This document shows, in pieces, positions 12,762 to 24,385 of a stretch of DNA of 64,000 nucleotides. How positions within the stretch are numbered: position 1 is the first letter of the stretch; every line of letters starts with the position of its first letter. The notes beneath the pieces were generated by a model, which did not search any database, was not told where the DNA came from, and saw only the letters and a list, made by a program, of their open reading frames with translations. The DNA is from Taxillus chinensis. Its lineage: Eukaryota; Streptophyta; Magnoliopsida; Santalales; Loranthaceae. The DNA lies in contig JAKCVP010000402.1 of NCBI GenBank assembly GCA_023512835.1, positions 372,001-436,000 on the forward strand, written 5' to 3'. Made by a program: the position numbers and the translations under genes.

Positions 12762-13335
12762 GCTGGGCAAACAGCGCGCGCGGAGAGGTGGGAAAGAGAG
12801 CCGCGAACCAAGTTCTCACAGGGAGACAGGTGCTTGAGATGGAACGGGCAGGTGGAAGGGAGCTAGTCAGATCCCAGTGCAATGTGGAGCAGTGCTCTCA
12901 AGAAGGCGTGGTCGGAAGAGAGAGACCTAGTTCTGATGTAAGAGGTCAGTAGTGGAGGAGGCTGCGAGACCGCTCGGAACGCTTGGCGGCCGAGAGACGC
13001 TTCTGTCACCGCTTAGGCTGCTTCTGGCCTAGCGCCGGCTCTAGTATTATCCCATCTACAAGTTACAGCCTCAAGGTTCATTACAATCATGGGGCTCTGG
13101 TGATCATCCCCTCGCCCATGACAAATGGCTGTAACAATTCATCGGAAATTGGACAAACGGCATTTCACGCAGGCTCAGAAAGGCCAAACAAAACTCGCCT
13201 CTGTAGGGGCCATGGCTTATAGCACAGTCTAATCTGGGATGCCGTCACACAGGGGGCCTGCCGTGTATCCAACCAACACCTAGCTGTACAAATGCAATGC
13301 AGTACACGACCAGAAAAGGACGTCAGCCTACAACT
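12762..13335. other. Intergenic: SR-protein promoter and ETF-QO 3' flank
   Basis: No gene is recognised. It must contain the promoter and leader of the SR-protein gene, which is read leftwards from 12761, and the 3' UTR of the ETF-QO gene. Confidence 0.5.
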
Positions 13336-15345
13336 TCACGTCATAACGTACTTTGGCCCTTCACCACCTTGAGGCGTCGCCCAATTGATGCTGTGAAAGG
13401 TTAGCAATTGTTGACTGCGGCAGGCCACATGGCGGGGACGGATACGTACTCTTGGTCCGGAACCTTGATGTCGCAGGTCTTGCAGTGAATACAGCTACAC
13501 CCTTGTCAGTAGAGGCAGAAAGTGGAAAGCTAGAAGCACTTACTTTTGCGCGTTGATCTGGAAGCGCACACCGAGGTCCTTGCTTTCGTCTTCCACGTAC
13601 TCATAGACGCCGGCAGGACAGAAGCGGTTCTCAATGCCCTTGTACTTGGGCCACTCCTTCTGTGCATGCGCGTCCCAATCGGCAACTTGCAGATGTACTG
13701 GCTGGTCCTCCTCATGGTTGGTGCCCGTGCGACTGACGCTGGTCAAGATGTCGAAGCTGATCTTGCCATCAGGCTTGGGATATTCAATCTTCTTGCACTG
13801 GTCCGCCATCTTTGTCTGCGCATGATCTCCCTTGTTGCTATGTTTCAAGGTCCAGGGCGTCTTCCCGCGGAAAACGTATGCCTCCAGACCAGAGTACATG
13901 ATGCCGCCGTAGAGGCCGAGTGGAGTATGGAAAGAGGGCCGCATGTTTCGCACTTCCTTCAGTTCCTTCCAGATGGTCGAGTTCCTTAGCTTGTCTTCAT
14001 AGTCAAACAGGAAGACATCGTTCGCGTCCGCGGTATCCTTGAGGGCGTCGTAAGTTGCCTCGGCCGCGAGCATGCCAGATCGCATAGCGGTGTGGGTACC
14101 CTTGATCTTGGGAACGTTCAAGAAGCCGGCGGTGTCGCCGATGAGCGCGCCTCCTGGGAAGGCGCATTTTGGTATCGACTGGAAGCCACCTTCGTTCAGG
14201 GTGCGGGCGGCGTAGGTGATGCACTTGCCACCCTCAAGGTACTGTGAGTACAGAGGGTGGTGCTTCATCTTTTGGAACTCGCCATAAGGAACAAGCCATG
14301 GGTTGGGGTAGTCCAGGCCGACAACGAGGCCAATGCTGACGAGATTCTCGCCAAAGTGATACATCCAGCCGCCACCGTAAGTGTCACTAGGGAGCGGATA
14401 GCCCATGGAGTGAACGACAAGACCTTTCTGCCATTTTGCAGGATCAATCTCCCAGACTTCTTTCAAGCCCAGACCGTAGGTTTGAGGCTGACTATCTCTA
14501 CGAAGCTCATATTTCTTAATGACCTGCTTGGTCAGGCTACCATGGCAGCCTTCCGCTAGTAAAGTTACGCGAGCATGGAACTCCATGCCACGTTCAAAGC
14601 TGTCCTTGGGCTTTCCATTTCGCGCGATGCCGAGGTCGTTTGTGGCAACGCCACGTACACTGCCCTCTGGCGTGTACAGGACCTCTGAAGCAGCGAAGCC
14701 AGGGTAGATTTCTACTCCAATCTCTTCTGCCCTTTCTCCGAGCCATTTTGTGAATTGATTCAAGCTGATGATGTAGTTTCCGTGATTATTCATCTGAGGC
14801 GGAGCGGGAATGGGAATGGCGCGGGATTTGGTGAGGAATCGCATGCGGTCTTCGGTAGCGGGGGTGACATCGGTAAAGGCGTTCGGGTTGTCCTCAGAGT
14901 TCCAGTCTGGCAACAGCTCGTTCAGAGCGGACGGCTCTATGACATTGCCAGAGACGATATGGTCACCGATTTCACCGGCCTTTTCGAGTAGCAAGACTCT
15001 GAAATCCTCGTTCCCGGCGTCATTGGCGAGCTGCTTCAGGCGAATGGCGGCACTAAGGCCGGCAGGACCGCCTCCCACAATGACGACGTCGACCTGGTCA
15101 GCCTCTCGCTCGACGCTCCGGGGATCAAAGTCATCGTTGGGAGAGGCAAGTCGTCGTTTCGCGGAGGTGGTGAGAAGTCTCTGTTGTCTGGGGCAGAGCG
15201 GTGCAAGGGATCGGAGGTGCGTCCTGCGCTGGGCGGGGGGTTGTGGTTGCGAGAGGGTTGACAGGCTTCTGGGGGCAATGCGGCGTCTGGTGGCAGCGGC
15301 GAAGACAGGTCGTACAGAGCTCTGAGCACATGCCTTGGAGGCCAT
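13336..15345 (-). CDS. cir2: Electron transfer flavoprotein-ubiquinone oxidoreductase, mitochondrial
   Basis: Inner-membrane flavo-iron-sulfur enzyme that passes electrons from ETF, reduced by fatty-acid and amino-acid dehydrogenases, to ubiquinone. Exons (minus) are 15345-13544, 13494-13450 and 13390-13336, giving 633 residues. The N-terminus is Arg/Ser-rich and lacks acids, as expected of a mitochondrial presequence. The FAD dinucleotide motif is VVIVGGGPAGLSAAIRLK at about residue 94. The C-terminal 4Fe-4S ligands are split across exons: FCPAGVYEY in exon 1 and CIHCKTCDIKVPDQ in exon 2, ending INWATPQGGEGPKY. The two tiny terminal exons are therefore essential for cluster binding. Yeast Cir2 and human ETFDH are the reference proteins. 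Identification is secure. Confidence 0.95.
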
Positions 15346-16997
15346 TTTGTCGCGTGTGTGTGGCGTGCAGCGCGTGGACAGCGCTGGATCACAAGCTCGG
15401 GTTGTTAGTTGGGTATTTACAGTTATCCTTGACATGACCTCAGCGCACCTCCAACCTCGGCCAATGGCTGCGCACGAAAAACAAAAGCATTGGACTCTGC
15501 CCGTCTTCAACTCACAAGTTTCGCAACACAAAAGTGGCCATATTCAGACTGTGTCGTGCCCCTACCTGATCTCCGCGGACGCGAATTGCATGGCATGGAT
15601 CTCCAGTGCTGCACGCTGCGACCACCACATGTGAAGAGGCTCCCCCAGGGCCCAACGGCCGCAACAGTACGAAGGAGCATACACCAGTGACCGCCATGCC
15701 GTCTCGCATTTCGGCATCTTGCGACACGCGTGTGTCTGACTCCTTCGAGTGCAGAAGTCCTAGCACTACATTCTGCCTAGAGAATGGTGAGGTTGAAAAC
15801 ATATCCAGATCCACCGCAGCCGCTGTTTGAGCCCTTGAGTGGATCCTGGGGTTTGCTTGGACCGCTTCTGAGCAACGCAAACTTCTGCTTTTCCTACAAT
15901 CCCAGCATCATGATGCATGTGTTGAATCGATTCAGCTGTCAGCTTTTCTCCTCCGAAAGACAGCAGACTCCCTTTGAAGCATGCAAAAAGCCCGGCTGTC
16001 CAAAATCTGAAAGCTGTCGTCGCATTTGATGAGTTTCCACTCGGCGCTCGCTCTGGCGTCGCGGGCACAACTCTCATGGTAGGTGAAACACTGGCAGCCG
16101 TTCAGCGAGCAGACTTTCCCACGCTCCCATTGACACTCTCCCGTCCTTCTTTCCACAGTCTACGTCCTTGGTGGAATGGGAGTAGGAGCCAAGCGAACGG
16201 TGCACTGATGATGCGTCAGCACCTCCGCTCACCGAGTCGCCACTCGACATGGCATCTTGCGCTATCTCCATGCTCTCGGCTGCATTGCACGCTCCAGACC
16301 ATCGACTATCATGACAGACCTGCTTGCATCATATCGCTCTCAGGTTCACTCCATGCAAACCAGCCCCCCGGGAAGCGCAAAGCCAGCGGGTCCACCGAGC
16401 TCCATATGGCAGCCTGATCGGGAAGGGATACTCGGCTAGTGCCTCAGCATGATGACAATGGCTGCACTCGACTTCACTTCCATCGGCTCACTACTTCGCT
16501 TGCCAAAGCTAGCCCATTTGCGCCATTGCTGCCCATGTGGGCCTTCTACGAAGCGCTCCTAATCGTTTCCTCTGCTTGCTACCATCCTCAAGGTCGACCT
16601 AGGCATGCTAGGCCTGAGCTATTTGCAAGCGGCCTCTGGCTGCGACTGACTTCCACTGCGCATGCGCGATGTCGTGGGCGTCCATGTACAGCAAAATAGG
16701 GTAATGTGTACTGGAACAAAGGCCCACGTCAAGTGGACCCACCCAGCGCGGCTACACTAGACTCGCGAGCCACGCTCCAGAGGCTCAGGGAACACAATGC
16801 CCGCGCAAAGATCTACAGTCCAGCCCGCCGATGATACAGCCTGACAGAGCTTTCAGTGGGTACCACATGGTATATGTGTTCGACCCCTCCTGATCATACA
16901 ATCCAACCCTTCCGCACGCCTAGCGTTGCATGTCTACACGCTCCATAGGCAATTGCAGACGTTGTCTCTGCGCCGGCCATCTACTGGCACTGTCACA
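15346..16997. other. Intergenic, divergent promoters
   Basis: A 1.65-kb spacer between ETF-QO (-) and the 7TM gene (+). Only short unsupported frames occur (for example 122 codons at 15512-15880, minus). No tRNA or repeat was recognised. It probably holds both promoters. Confidence 0.5.
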
Positions 16998-19900
16998 ATG
17001 ACCATCAGGGTGACGGCTGTGACTTTGCTAGTCGTTGCCGGCATCTCTGTCCTGTTGCGCCTGTCCACACGCGTCTTCTTCCTCAGACGACCAACACCAG
17101 ATGACTTGATAATCTTCTTCGGAACGGTATGTCCTCTCTAACCTGCATCATCTTTTCCGGACCATGCGTCTATCGATGCATCTCGTTGGAGTTCTCCAAA
17201 GCATCTCGCGCTGATCAGGCACAGGTAACATCTATTGTGATGACCATTTTGGCATTCAGAAGTAAGCGGTCTCAACCTCTGTACGACATTACCGTCCTCC
17301 TGACACGACTTGCAGTGACAGACAGTGGCATGGGCAGACACACTTGGGATCTCTCAGGTGATCTGATATCGACGACTCAACAAGTCAGCTGACCTTCGCC
17401 GTCGTCCATCTTCCTGCCGCTGATTATGCTTTACAGACATTCTGGGCTTTCATCATTGTCTTCAATATTTCCATGGTCCTGACCAAGCTTTCGCTCATCC
17501 TGTCCTTCCGAAAGCAGCTCCCTCCGCTGTGGTCAAAGCAGAGGGAGCTTAATGGGTCGCCTGCCCTTCCCTACAGGCTTCATCGACGTGCGCACATGGC
17601 GATTGCGGTTTCCGTAAGCCTCGTGATTTGCGCTGGAATTGCAATGACAGTCAACACAATTTTCATCTGCCTTCCCGTACAACTGTATTGGTCTGCCGAC
17701 GCGGGACCTGGGATGTGCGCAAACCAGGCGGGTGTTTGGTACTCAAACACGGCGCTGGATCTGGCTCTCAACCTTGGATTAGCCGTACTCGCATTTCCCA
17801 TGCTCAAGCATGTCATTTTTTCGCGTTTCGATCGTTGGGCCATGGTCTTTGTGATCCTTGTTGGACTTTTGTAAGACCAACGCTGCTCACAGTCCAACGA
17901 GAAACATGCATGCTAACATTCGATGTCACAGCGTCACAGGGGCTTCCGTAGCTCGCTTGTACTATGTGTCAGAGTTCACTGCGAACAGCGACGTGACATA
18001 TACACTACCGCCTTACGTCCTCTGGAGCCTGATTGAGACTAATACATCACTGCTGCTCGTCTCACTTCCTGGAATCTCGCCTGTAATCAGCCTCATACTG
18101 CCTGACACATCCTTGCCCTTCATTCGGAATCGTACCAGTGGTGATCTGGGTGACCAGCCAATGGATACAATGGATATCGCTGATATGAGCAAGACCGACG
18201 TTCCACTTGATGACTTCAATTTAAGCCACAAAGGAAGCCGCCCAGGTTTCGGCGCGACCTCCTCAGACAATTCGGATGACATGGCAGCGACGACTGTCAA
18301 TGTGAACAACTTCCAGAGCGCAACAGACACTGACACAGCCGCGCGCTTACAAAACAATATGATGCATCCTGACAGAAGTGTGAGCTCTGCCGCAGAGGGT
18401 CTTCTCGGCTTCCTAGGCCGCAAAAAGGGAGACCGCACCAGCAATGGCTCTGCAGAGCAGCTAGATATGGAGAATGGCATCACACGAACGGTTGAGATCA
18501 TCACTACGGAGCAAGAGGCCACTTCTGAGGACCGCGTCCCTCAGCAAATGTTGCCTGGTACAGATACAGGAGGCTCAACCAAGTGGGCGGTAGATCGTGG
18601 TCCGTCGTCAGCTTCAAAACCACGCGCATCCTCCGCCTCTTCAGGTTCCTCGTCTGACGACAATAGATCCAGAAAATCATCTGCATCAAGAGCTCGCTCT
18701 GCACAAAGATCTCATCTCAGACGCGACTCCAACAGTGACGACAAAGGACCTGACACTGCGGGCAGCTCCGGAAATCCCCCTGGCTCTACCTTCCTGAGTC
18801 TGACTGATCAAAGGGCATCCTCTGGACGCAAGGGCTCAGATAACAGCGGCCGGAAGCAGTCGATGTCGAAGGAAAGCACAGGGAGCAGTGGGAGAGGCTC
18901 CTCTTCACATACTCGTCGTCCACCTGCTAAACACGCCAATTCCGCTTCATGCCTTGAGGAGTCGCCGACGCATGAAGGTCGCCCTACCAAGCATCTGAAG
19001 CAGCTGAAATCTGTCTCTTGGTCTCGCGCGCGCCTGCCGTTTATATCAAGTGGCATAGCTCGTGCTGACCATGCTCCAAACCAGATCGTCATGGATTCAG
19101 ACTCACATGGCCGCACCGTAGAAGCGGATTTGGATCTCAATGTGGCTGTCGCGCAGCAGCTGGAACGAAATAAAAAACGAAAAGGCCTACCTACATTCCT
19201 GAAGAGCCCATCTCCAAGAAAGTCCAGCTCAGCGACATCAAGAGAGGACCTCCGCGCTTCATCACAAGTCCTACGGCCCAATACCGCCGACTTCAAAGAG
19301 TTGCCATTCACATTTTCTTCGCCAGAGTCTGCTGCTTCTCCTTCGTCTCAGAGAGAACTCGACTTTTCGTCTCAAACATTCGCGTCTATGCCAGGTATCC
19401 GAAGCGGTAAAGGCGCTCAAGCACGCACTGATGGGCCAAGGACTCAGTCAGAATCTGCAACCCGTCGCGTTGTGTCACCCTCTCGCATCAAATCACCATC
19501 CAGTGCGAAGTCTCCTCGTCGCATGGAGTCTCCCCTTCGGATCGAGTTGCCCTCCCCTTTACAGTCTCCCACGAGTGTCACGTCCCCAGCTGTTGACACT
19601 TCTCCCACTCTCGTCATGTCTCCCACAAGTATCAGGTCACCTTTCAGTCCAAAAGCACCATCTGATGAGAAAATACCCTCCGGCGACCAGTCCCCCACAA
19701 GTGACCTGTATCCATCGAACTACCAGTCTCCTGAGAACGAACACTTTCCTTCTTGGGACAGATCACCCCTGAATGTCCAGTCCCCCTTCAGCGAGCAGTC
19801 TTGCTCAAGCTACAAGACATGCACGAGCGAGATGTTCGACTCGAGAGACAAGTCTCCTTTGGGTCTCGAGTCTCCTTCAATGGGGCTGTCTCCATTGGGC

Positions 19901-20682
19901 GCTCCATCACCCTTGAGGGAAAGGTCTCCTCTGGGCGCTCCATCACCCTCGAGGGAGATGTCTCCTCTGGGCGCTTCATTACCCTTGAGGGAGAGGTCTC
20001 CTCTGGGGGTTACATCACCCTCGAGGGAAAGACCCCTCTGGGCGCTCCATCACCCTCGAGGGAGATGTCTCCACTGGGCGCTTCATTACCTCTGAGAGAA
20101 AGGTCTCCTCTGGGCGCTCCATCACCATCGAGGGAAAGATCTCCTCTGAGTGTCTCATCACCTTCAATGGAAAGGTCCCCCCTAGGTGTCCGTTCTCACC
20201 TAGGAGTCGCATCGCCCTCGAGAGAAAGGTCCCCCTTGGGCGCTAAATCAGCCTCGAGAGGCAAGTCCCCACTTGGTGCAGGGTCTCCATCAAGGGACAG
20301 GTCTCCCCTCGGCGTCGGCTCTCCTTCACGAGATAGGTCTCCGGCAGGCGTCAAATCACCACCAGGCGCAAGATCAACCCCGGTGGCATCCCCATTGAGG
20401 GAGATACAAGACCCCTACGACGACAATGCCGGTTCCACAGATGACGAGGATGACCTTTTACGCTCTCTGGCTGGTGCAACGAGGATGGGTTTCAGGACAC
20501 CTATGAGCAGTGGAAGCATCCCGCCAACGCCTGATGCCGGGAGCAATGCGCCCAAGTCCAGTAGACCTAATGTTCCCGAGGTACCTCCTATTGCGACGGT
20601 TTCTACCGGCGACGTCAGCATGCCTGGCATGAAGGGAGGATCCAGCTCGGACAGTCCCAAGAGCGCACCCGCTGCATACTGA
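16998..20682 (+). CDS. Rhodopsin-like (PTH11-type) 7TM protein with SP-hexad tail; apparent frameshift
   Basis: A plasma-membrane-type seven-helix protein of the fungal rhodopsin/PTH11 family, presumed receptor or sensor; the ligand is unknown. Exons are 16998-17126, 17225-17261, 17316-17383, 17437-17870 and 17932-20682. Landmarks: TM1 before LLRLSTRVFF; PDDLIIFF; GMGRHTWDL; TM3 ending MVLTKLSLILSF; TM7 with VLWSLIETNTSLLLVSLPGI. A Ser-rich tail of more than 750 residues follows. From about 19475 to 20400 the tail is an almost unbroken run of hexapeptides headed SP. The frame stops at 20095, but the same hexad pattern resumes in the -1 frame near 20031 and runs to a stop at 20682. Adding one base makes the total 1140 codons, which points to a 1-nt deletion. 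The chosen ATG has a good context (cacaATGac). Without repair the protein loses about 200 residues of tail but keeps all helices. Confidence 0.75.
19475..20400 (+). repeat. 18-bp coding minisatellite (SP hexapeptide array)
   Basis: Around 50 degenerate 18-bp units encode hexapeptides such as SPLGAP, SPSRER, SPTSVT and SPENEH. In the 3' half they pair into a near-identical 36-bp unit (SPLGAP + SPSREM/SPLRER). Divergent units (for example SCSSYK, TCTSEM, FDSRDK) keep the six-residue register. Because 18 is a multiple of three, all frames are periodic and largely open, on both strands. The array is interrupted by one register change near 20031. Confidence 0.9.
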
Positions 20683-20808
20683 GGTGTCGAGACGGCGTTT
20701 TGGATGAGAATCACTTGTAAGCTAATGAATAATAATGATTTCTGCCTTTCCCGTTTTGGTCGTCTCATCTTACATTAATCGTGATCGTGTCTCCAACTTG
20801 ATGTGCTG

Positions 20809-22116
20809 CTATTCATCCAGTATGAGCAGTTTAAGGACTGGCGTGCCCACTCGCCTCTTCACCTCCACCTTTCCACTTCTCGACACGACAAATATCGTGC
20901 CGTCTACACATACTCTGCGCCAGCGATCACTGTCTTCTTGCACCTCTAGCCTTAGACCCTCAATCTCCTCGTATCCCACTTCCTCTTTATCGACATGCTT
21001 CCCGCCGTCATACGCGGCCATCATGGCACCCTTGACCTGCTCCCCACCACCCTCCACAGCACCAATGTGCACAACATGCAGCTTGCCGTCCAGCGCTCCA
21101 CTTCTCGGCGATACGGTGAAGCCCTTCTCCAGCTGTGCGCACGTCGTCGCCAGGACGTAAAAGTGCTCTTCGCCCGGTATGCCTCTCCACTCGCGCCTGT
21201 CCTCGCCCTGTTCTTCCTCCTCACCCCCTTCCGCTCCTCCAGCAGCAGGAAGAACAGACAACCGGCCCCGGTACGCATGTGTCCTGCCTTTCCCACCATC
21301 CGGAAACAGATTCTCGCTCGCAGCTAATCGGAAGCGTTCGGACCCCTGCGCCCGATACTCGGGTGTGTCACTGTCCGCCACGAGCGCAGCGTGCAAAGCC
21401 CAACTGAATACTACTGCGCCGCTGACGCGCGTGTATCCTCCCCCTTCGCCTTCGCCCGCCGCGACTTTCACGCTGTCATCTGCATTTACCGTGCCTGTGC
21501 CTGGCTCGACGCGCTGCGCGGGAGGGTCAAACACGACGTCGAAGACGGGGAGGGGTTTGGCGTGGCCTGATACAAGCGCGCGCAGCCCGAGCGTTGCATC
21601 GCTGGAGTTTAAGATACCCGATGAGTTTCCTAGTGCATTTCCCGTACCTAGAGGGAGCAAGGCGATGGTTGGCGCAACGTATGAAGTCGAGGATGCAGCG
21701 GCTGGGCTGAGGATAGATAGGAGATCAACTATGCCGCCGTCACCGGAGAGGAGGATGATAAGCTGTGTTCTGCCCGCCTGTACGTGCGGCAGGATCTGCG
21801 TGCGTGCAAAGTGCTTGATTGACGCGGAGGCTGTCGTGGTCAGGACTTGCGTTGTGATTGAGAGGTGTGCTAGGAGAGGCGTGAGGAGCGTTTCGTGCAC
21901 TTGTGTGGCCTTTTCCGATCCGGATTTCGTGGAGATTATTGTGATGATACTGTCGTAGGTGGATTGAGTGAGGGTTATGGTTGAGGGTGCGTCGGGTGCA
22001 GAGTTTAGCTGGAGAGAGGCTGGAAGAGCGCCTTGTTCTTCTTCTGATGCTGGGGTGAGAGATATGCTGTGGCTTGAGGTCCGGGCCACGAACAGCGGGT
22101 CTGTGTTAGTAGTCAT
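20809..22116 (-). CDS. Diacylglycerol/sphingoid-base kinase-like protein
   Basis: A lipid-kinase-like protein of the DAG kinase catalytic superfamily, to which yeast Lcb4/Lcb5 also belong. It is a single exon of 435 residues. The N-terminal lobe carries a glycine-rich nucleotide site (LSGDGGIVDLLS, about residue 123) and then PLGTGNALGNS, the two hallmarks of the family. The C-terminal part has a beta-rich lobe with long Gly/Glu-rich insertions and ends in VGTPVLKLLILDE. It is smaller than Lcb5, with no membrane segment that I can see, so the substrate (diacylglycerol, sphingoid base or another lipid) cannot be set from the sequence. It converges on the 7TM gene with only 126 nt between stops. 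Confidence 0.8.
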   Translation of the reverse strand: MTTNTDPLFVARTSSHSISLTPASEEEQGALPASLQLNSAPDAPSTITLTQSTYDSIITIISTKSGSEKATQVHETLLTPLLAHLSITTQVLTTTASASIKHFARTQILPHVQAGRTQLIILLSGDGGIVDLLSILSPAAASSTSYVAPTIALLPLGTGNALGNSSGILNSSDATLGLRALVSGHAKPLPVFDVVFDPPAQRVEPGTGTVNADDSVKVAAGEGEGGGYTRVSGAVVFSWALHAALVADSDTPEYRAQGSERFRLAASENLFPDGGKGRTHAYRGRLSVLPAAGGAEGGEEEEQGEDRREWRGIPGEEHFYVLATTCAQLEKGFTVSPRSGALDGKLHVVHIGAVEGGGEQVKGAMMAAYDGGKHVDKEEVGYEEIEGLRLEVQEDSDRWRRVCVDGTIFVVSRSGKVEVKRRVGTPVLKLLILDE

Positions 22117-23417
22117 GATGGGCTGATGACACGAGAGAAGACGAAAAGAGTTGAGAGGAGTGGAAGAGGCTTTTGAATTTGTTGCTGTCTTGTCTTACTA
22201 GCTATCGTCAGCAGATGTGAGAGAGGTGAGGTTGGATTGCGTGCCCGGTCTGGATTAGTCATGTCGTGCTGGAGCTCCTGATAAGTTACAAGTCACAAGG
22301 CTGAGCACTACTGCTCTAGTTACCTGGTGCTCAACCTGATGAAAATTGTCTGTTTGCAGCTGATTGCGCGGTCGGACTGTATACCATGCACAGCATCACA
22401 ACTGTCGTAGCGTCGAAAGTGTACAGAACAAGCTTGGCCGATGCCAATCGCTCGGTAGTCCGACAGCCAATCAATGTATGAGACTTCCTGGCTCGTTACT
22501 GGCGAATGGCTTGTACGAAGTGAGCAATCAGGATAGGAAATGTTGACTACGCAATTATCAATGCTCACTGCCAAGTCGGGATGGCAACGCGTTAACAACA
22601 ATAGCAAAACAGGGCAAGCAGTGCTACTCCTACGAGGCGACGGTCTTTGCAGAGCGCCTTATTGCCGGCATGTTGAACGCGCAATTTCCGCTGGTGACGA
22701 TACGGGACGAGATCACGAACATATGCCCATTTCGTGTGAAGAAAGCAATAAGACCAGCCAAGTATTCCGTCCTCTGTTGTATTGGTTGTACCTAGGCTCG
22801 GAGGTGGAATGCTAGAAGCAAGCCAACCACGTGACTGGCCTAAATTTATCCCACTTTTTCCGTTCCAGCCCCAAGAAAGCTGTCATCATCATCAGCCCAG
22901 GCGACCTGCACGCTCTGCTGGACGCCCCTAGATCCCGACTATCCGTGCGCTCGCTTTGCCAGGCGTGCTAGGCTTTCCAGGGAACCTGCAGTCTTTGGGC
23001 TACGTCTATGCTTCTTCCGACTTGACTTCCTACCTCACCTACCGCACTGTCCCAAGGTACCTGCTCTGCACCTGCCAGAATTCCCCAACGGCAGAAACCG
23101 TTTTGAACTCTGTATTTCTCCTTGGCCATTGACGCTCTGCTTGGTCCCTTGCTCATTGCCATCGATCCGCATCGCAACCGAGAGCACGGCGCATACGATG
23201 CGCACGACCTAATCTCAACAATCGCCAACCGTTCGCCTGTCACAAGACACAGCTAGAATTCACAATCCACCCATTCCTTTTTTCCTACCAAACAACCTCC
23301 ATCTCCTCAAGATATAAATAACATTACACTATACCACCTTCCCTCCAGCACCTCGAATACAGTAGAGACAAAAAGAAGAAAGCAAGGAAAAGGAAAGGAA
23401 AACCACAAACAAAAACC
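22117..23417. other. Intergenic, divergent promoters
   Basis: A 1.3-kb spacer between the lipid-kinase-like gene (-) and the glycine-rich membrane-protein gene (+). No gene is recognised. The last 180 nt are C/T- then A-rich, typical of a fungal promoter and leader. Confidence 0.5.
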
Positions 23418-24209
23418 ATGCATCTACCTAACCCCAATCTCCACCCTCGTCAATCCAACCCTCAAAACCCAGGCAACGACGGCAAAAACCACCCCTTCAG
23501 CGGCACGCACGCCTCAGCATGGGGCTTTCTAGCCCTAGGTCTCTTCATCCTGCTCGTCCTCCTCTTCATCGCCTGGTTCCTCTACTCTCATCTGCGCGCC
23601 CGCAGACTCGGCCTACCCCCACCCTCGCTAATTCCCTTCCGCAACCGCAACAATCGCATCGACAGCGGAGCACCGCGTAAAGGCCCGCTAAGCTGGATCA
23701 AGACCAAAGTCAGCGGGTTACGGGGTAAGAAGAGCGGCGGCGGTGGAGGAGCGTACGAAAGTACCCGCGGCGGAGGAGCAGGTGGACTACCAGGTCGCGG
23801 GGGACGAGGGCTCGATCCAGACGAAGCTTGGGACGCGCGCGTCGGGGCAGAAGCAGATGATTACGAGGGACCGTATGGCGCAGGGTATGGTGAGCAGAGC
23901 GTTGGTCTAGCCACGCGGCATGCGCGCGTCGACAGCGATGATATGGCGCGCGGCAATCCATTCGGTGACCATGCGCAGGACACGGGCTATCATTCTGGCG
24001 GCGGGCTGGGTGAAATCACAGAGAGTCGGGGCCGGAGTCCGCGCCATGAGCTTGAGGAGCGGTACGCAGAGGAAACGGGGGGCGGCAAGGATCCGTTTGG
24101 TGATCATGCGCAGCTGCGCGGTGTGAGCCCGCGCCCTCACGATGAAGAGAGCGGCAAGAGGGACTCGGATCGGTCAGAGAGGCGAAGTATCTTTCGGGAG
24201 CAGATGTAA
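23418..24209 (+). CDS. Single-pass membrane protein with Gly/Asp-rich tail
   Basis: A 263-residue, intronless protein of unknown function. Residues 1-35 are hydrophilic and Asn/Pro-rich. One strong transmembrane segment follows at about residues 36-58 (ALGLFILLVLLFIAWFLY), then a basic stop-transfer stretch (HLRARRLG) that places the tail in the cytoplasm. The tail has a Lys-rich part (KTKVSGLRGKKS), Gly runs, and the motif GLDPDEAWDARVG. A block with NPFGDHAQ is repeated later as DPFGDHAQ, about 60 residues apart. I recall similar architectures in other Pezizomycotina but no established role. The ATG follows an A-rich leader (aaaaaccATG). It is probably a conserved fungal gene rather than a chance frame. 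Confidence 0.75.
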   Translation: MHLPNPNLHPRQSNPQNPGNDGKNHPFSGTHASAWGFLALGLFILLVLLFIAWFLYSHLRARRLGLPPPSLIPFRNRNNRIDSGAPRKGPLSWIKTKVSGLRGKKSGGGGGAYESTRGGGAGGLPGRGGRGLDPDEAWDARVGAEADDYEGPYGAGYGEQSVGLATRHARVDSDDMARGNPFGDHAQDTGYHSGGGLGEITESRGRSPRHELEERYAEETGGGKDPFGDHAQLRGVSPRPHDEESGKRDSDRSERRSIFREQM

Positions 24210-24385
24210 TGAAGGCTTGACTGACTGACTGCGGGAAATGGACAACAACGAAAGCAAAGCGGCGGCGTTTACGGTCACGAAACTTTTTTGGCTTGTACTA
24301 TATGATGAATGCTGCAACATTACGACTTACAAGACACGCAATGCTATGATGGTCTTTCAAGATTGTGTTGAGCAGAGTCTTGTAT

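Noticed and set aside
19444..20212. Long minus-strand frames opposite the SP array
   Set aside because: They are mirror effects of an 18-bp repeat, which keeps all six frames open.
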